NCBI RefSeq assembly: GCF_900143565.1
Contig: NZ_FREX01000002.1
Location: 783,156-847,155, forward strand
DNA length: 64,000 bases
Origin: Pseudovibrio sp. Alg231-02
Lineage (GTDB): Bacteria; Pseudomonadota; Alphaproteobacteria; Rhizobiales; Stappiaceae
Direction: 5' to 3'
The number at the start of each line of letters is the position of its first letter. Positions within the stretch are counted from its first letter, which is position 1. Of this stretch, positions 61,790 through 64,000 are shown piece after piece. Under the pieces are notes generated by a model that had not been told where the DNA came from, ran no database searches, and saw only the letters and a list, made by a program, of their open reading frames with translations. A program made the translations under genes and the position numbers.

Positions 61790-61889
61790 TCCAACCTGCT
61801 TGCTTGATCACCTGCTCAATCTCAGGAGCAGGTGATTAGCTATCATAACAGGCCAGTTTCGGCTTGTTGCCTCTGGGCTTAAGGTAAAT

Positions 61890-62300
61890 TTACTTTGTAC
61901 GGGTCCAGGTGTCGCCTTTACAGAAGATCAGTACGCAACCCTCAAGTTTCAACTTGTCGCTGGAAACCAGTTCCATTTTGCCGGAGTATGTTTTGCCATC
62001 TTCCGCATTGTAAACCTTGCCCTTCCAGCTGTTTTTTCCGCTGGGTTTCATACCCAGAATGGTTCTTGAGCCAATTAAGGACCGATCGCGGAGCTTGGGA
62101 TCCGGGTTCTCAGTATCCTTACGTGGTTTTTTTAACCAAACAATGTTGCCGCAAAGATTCCCCCCGCACTGGGAGATCTTAATCTTGGCGGTTCCGTTTG
62201 CCCTCAGCCAGGTGCCGGTTGCATCAGAGGCAAGGGCTGATGTGGCCAAGCCAATTGAAAGTATCGCTGCCAAGGATGATTTCAATAAGGGTGCTTTCAT
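61890..62300 (-). CDS. DUF2147 family exported protein, copy 2
   Basis: A 136-residue protein: signal peptide MKAPLLKSSLAAILSIGLAT (cleavage near ALA-SD), then the DUF2147 core GTWLRANGTAKIKISQCGGN, LCGNIVWLKKPRKDTENPDP, GKVYNAEDGKTYSGKMELV and LKLEGCVLIFCKGDTWTR. ATG 62300 follows GGAGG; the longer frame to 62417 is not preferred. The family is common in proteobacteria, exported and uncharacterised. Together with copy 1 it forms a tandem pair. Confidence 0.9.
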   Translation of the reverse strand: MKAPLLKSSLAAILSIGLATSALASDATGTWLRANGTAKIKISQCGGNLCGNIVWLKKPRKDTENPDPKLRDRSLIGSRTILGMKPSGKNSWKGKVYNAEDGKTYSGKMELVSSDKLKLEGCVLIFCKGDTWTRTK

Positions 62301-62657
62301 GGTTCCTCCCAAAACACTGAAGCTTGCTAATAATGGCTTTACCTTATCGTAAAGCTGGGAATGTGCAAGGCAATCAATCAGAGGACTGGACAAGCTCTCT
62401 TTGAATTCGATTCGCACAACCTATCAATTCAATCAGTGCGATATCCCTTGGTTTACAGCGTGTCAGAACTGCGTAATTTTTGATTTTAGAGCAGCTTTTT
62501 TCGTTTCAATCATGGTTTTTAACCGCCTTTTTAGAGTGTCAAAATCTAATAGTACGCGACGTCAATTAGATTTCGGGGAGGCGTTGGCTTCCTCTTATCT
62601 CATGAAAAATTACGAGCAAATCCACACGAGTTCACTGTGTTTTAGGAGAGAGATTTA

Positions 62658-62927
62658 ATGACTGTGTTGCAGTTTGATGGCGTAATTCATCGGCATGTGA
62701 AGCAAAACCTATGCGAAGTAGAGTCTCTGTTACGGCGTGGTCTGGATGCGGCATCTGGAAAAGCCGGTGCTTGCGATCTGATCGAAGCCCATAAGTGGTT
62801 TAACCTTGCAGCGATGCGAGGTAGTACGCAGGCAGTAAGATATCGTCGTGAGGTATCTCAGGAAATGTCGAATATGGAGATTGCTGAGGCACAACGCGCG
62901 GCTAGAGACTGGCTTTCTGTACACTGA
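62658..62927 (+). CDS. Sel1-like repeat small protein
   Basis: An 89-residue helical protein. The stretch CDLIEAHKWFNLAAMRGSTQ followed by AVRYRREVSQEMSNMEIAEA and QRAARDWLSVH matches the alphaproteobacterial Sel1-like end module (xAHKWFNLAAxxG). Such modules mediate protein contacts; this form consists of only about one and a half repeats. AGGAGAG precedes ATG 62658. A hairpin GCTTGTCGC/GCGGCAAGC (62941-62967) follows the stop codon and may end transcription. No partner recognised. Confidence 0.8.
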   Translation: MTVLQFDGVIHRHVKQNLCEVESLLRRGLDAASGKAGACDLIEAHKWFNLAAMRGSTQAVRYRREVSQEMSNMEIAEAQRAARDWLSVH

Positions 62928-63583
62928 TATGAATTCTACAGCTTGTCGCGATTGGTATGCGGCAAGCTTATGATCCGAGGCTTTGGGAACCTTCTCCCAA
63001 GATAGAGCCGGGGAGACTCGTTTGAGCGAGAGCTGTTTTTTTGAAAAGACAACGTTTGAGCGTCTCCCACATCTAAAGTCAAGAACCCGCTTTCCGCGTT
63101 GGTTTTGCGATGTTCGCAGCGGTGCACAAGGCGCTTAACAAATTCATTATTCGATTATCAAAGAACTCGGATTTTACCGATAGTCGGGTTGTCTGTGTTG
63201 GTTTTGATAGTGAGGCTTGTTTTGATCTTGGTCCATTCCTGTAATGTTCCCCTTGAGTCTTTGTTGGCGGTGATTTGGTTGCCGAGATTGGGTTGATATT
63301 TGGAGTTGGTTTGATTTGAAGGCTTGAGGTGGTTTGAGTTTGGCCGTTTGCTTCGGGTGCTAATGTCGTTTGTGCTTGTCGCATGTTGGACAGGAGTATT
63401 TGCGGTGAAGTGCAGGGCTGATGCGAACGCGCTTTTGTCGTGGTGCGTACAGTATCGGGCTAAAACGGAACCTTCTTGTTGTGATGGGTGCGGTGCCGGG
63501 TTGAATTGAGCGTTCTCTTGGGTCTGGGTGTGCTGAGTTAAATGTTTGCTGACTTGATTTAAGGTGACGGCTTTACGGTTTGT

Positions 63584-63631
63584 CCGATGCCGATGCCGAT
63601 GCCGATGCCGATGCCGATGCCGATGCCGATG
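63584..63631. repeat. Hexanucleotide tandem repeat, 8 copies of CCGATG
   Basis: Eight perfect copies of CCGATG run from 63584 to 63631. In one plus frame they encode alternating Asp-Ala, on the minus strand alternating Ser-Ala; since the unit is six bases, copy-number change would not shift a frame. Confidence 0.9.
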
Positions 63632-63898
63632 TTGTCGTACTGAGTACGGGGATATGTTTTTCTGGAGCGGGAATAGATGTTAGCAGATGGGGAATAAGTT
63701 TGCTGCTGAACCTTGCTCTTAGTTGCTTCTTTGGACTGACTAGGTGCGAGGTCTTTTGTAGCCTTGCTTCGCCGTTTGACCTGCTGGTTTTACATAGCAA
63801 CGTAACATTGCGGGTTTGAACGCAAAAAAACGCAAAACGTCTCAAATCTGGTGTTGTGGTTTTTTGTTGTTGCGCTTTGTGTGTTGGTTTGGCTTTTG

Positions 63899-63989
63899 GG
63901 CTCACGGCTCACGGCTCACGGCTCACGGCTCACGGCTCACGGCTCACGGCTCACGGCTCACGGCTCACGGCTCACGGCTCACGGCTCAC
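63899..63989. repeat. Heptanucleotide tandem repeat, 13 copies of GGCTCAC
   Basis: Thirteen perfect copies of GGCTCAC run from 63899 to 63989, followed by GG and unrelated sequence. The unit contains no spacer and is not a CRISPR. Being seven bases long, copy-number change would shift any reading frame crossing it. Confidence 0.95.
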
Positions 63990-64000
63990 GGTTGTAACAC

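Larger units (their letters stand above)
62928..64000. other. Gene-poor end of the window with tandem repeats
   Basis: About 1.07 kb with no convincing gene. Frames at 63079-63384 (minus), 63324-63509 (plus), 63573-63905 (minus) and 63580-63819 (plus) have biased, low-complexity translations and no family features. The plus strand becomes rich in G and T, and contains a hexamer and a heptamer tandem array. Confidence 0.5.

Noticed and set aside
63580..63819. Plus-strand frame encoding Asp-Ala repeats
   Set aside because: Starts at a non-ATG codon just before the hexamer array and continues into unstructured sequence without homology.
63573..63905. Minus-strand frame encoding Ser-Ala repeats
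   Set aside because: Its repeat part comes from the hexamer array and the rest is low-complexity; no ribosome site or family support.
63899..63989. CRISPR array at the window end
   Set aside because: The seven-base units are directly contiguous with no spacers.

Overview
The window reads as chromosomal DNA of an alphaproteobacterium of the Hyphomicrobiales (Rhizobiales)/Stappiaceae type. The evidence is an EipB (DUF1849) envelope protein, DivK, a zinc-finger DinB, the pyrB-pyrC' pair, many alphaproteobacterial small families and Rhizobiales-style intergenic hairpin repeats. Moderate GC by eye and the mixture of genes would fit a marine genus such as Pseudovibrio, but that genus call is inference. 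No rRNA, tRNA, CRISPR array, prophage or insertion sequence was recognised.

Layout. 0-4.4 kb: start of a leftward penicillin-binding carboxypeptidase, a phasin with a good promoter and possible PhaR-type operators, then clpS-clpA. 4.4-9.9 kb: azlC-azlD amino-acid exporter, a GNAT-YoaP protein, and a leftward ridA-GDPD-DUF482-HIT group peppered with a small palindromic repeat, one copy of which lies in frame inside the DUF482 gene. 10-15.6 kb: eipB, dinB, DUF3572/HAD genes, divK and rpmG; pleD, often found between divK and rpmG in related genomes, is absent and a gene-free 1 kb with RNA-like hairpins lies there. 15.7-31.7 kb: an information and nucleotide-metabolism stretch (MFS, Nudix, DUF983, rnr, topA, dprA, plsY, pyrC', pyrB, aidB-like, AEC transporter, ruvX).

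31.8-39.9 kb: ung, a UPF0173 metallo-hydrolase, two tandem exported YHS-domain paralogues, a TetR/GlxA/MFS regulator-exporter group, then gatC-gatA. 39.9-49.7 kb separates gatCA from gatB with accessory genes: a lone DpnII/MboI-like nuclease-domain protein, an SDR-DoxX fusion with DUF2269, a membrane-anchored isochorismatase-like protein, an L-2-hydroxyglutarate dehydrogenase-like oxidase, a Tat-exported multicopper oxidase, an ArsR/hydrolase divergent pair and a YjhX-type protein. 49.7-58.3 kb: gatB, a Rhizobiales-type mosaic repeat, a Gfo/Idh oxidoreductase, and an osmoregulated periplasmic glucan operon (opgG, a 70-residue unknown, opgH) followed by an ArnT-like glycosyltransferase. 58.3-64 kb: GNAT, glutathione transferase, TlpA-like thioredoxin, TetR, two DUF2147 proteins and a Sel1-like protein, ending in 1 kb without a convincing gene but with an 8-copy hexamer and a 13-copy heptamer tandem repeat.

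Functional themes are protein quality control (ClpS/ClpA), DNA uptake and repair (dprA, dinB, ung, ruvX, topA), de novo pyrimidine synthesis, tRNA-dependent amidation (gatCAB) and envelope/periplasm maintenance (EipB, OpgG/H, carboxypeptidase). No complete novel system is obvious; the best leads are the in-gene palindromic repeat, the divK-rpmG gap, the opgG-opgH small protein, the orphan nuclease-domain gene and the terminal tandem repeats.
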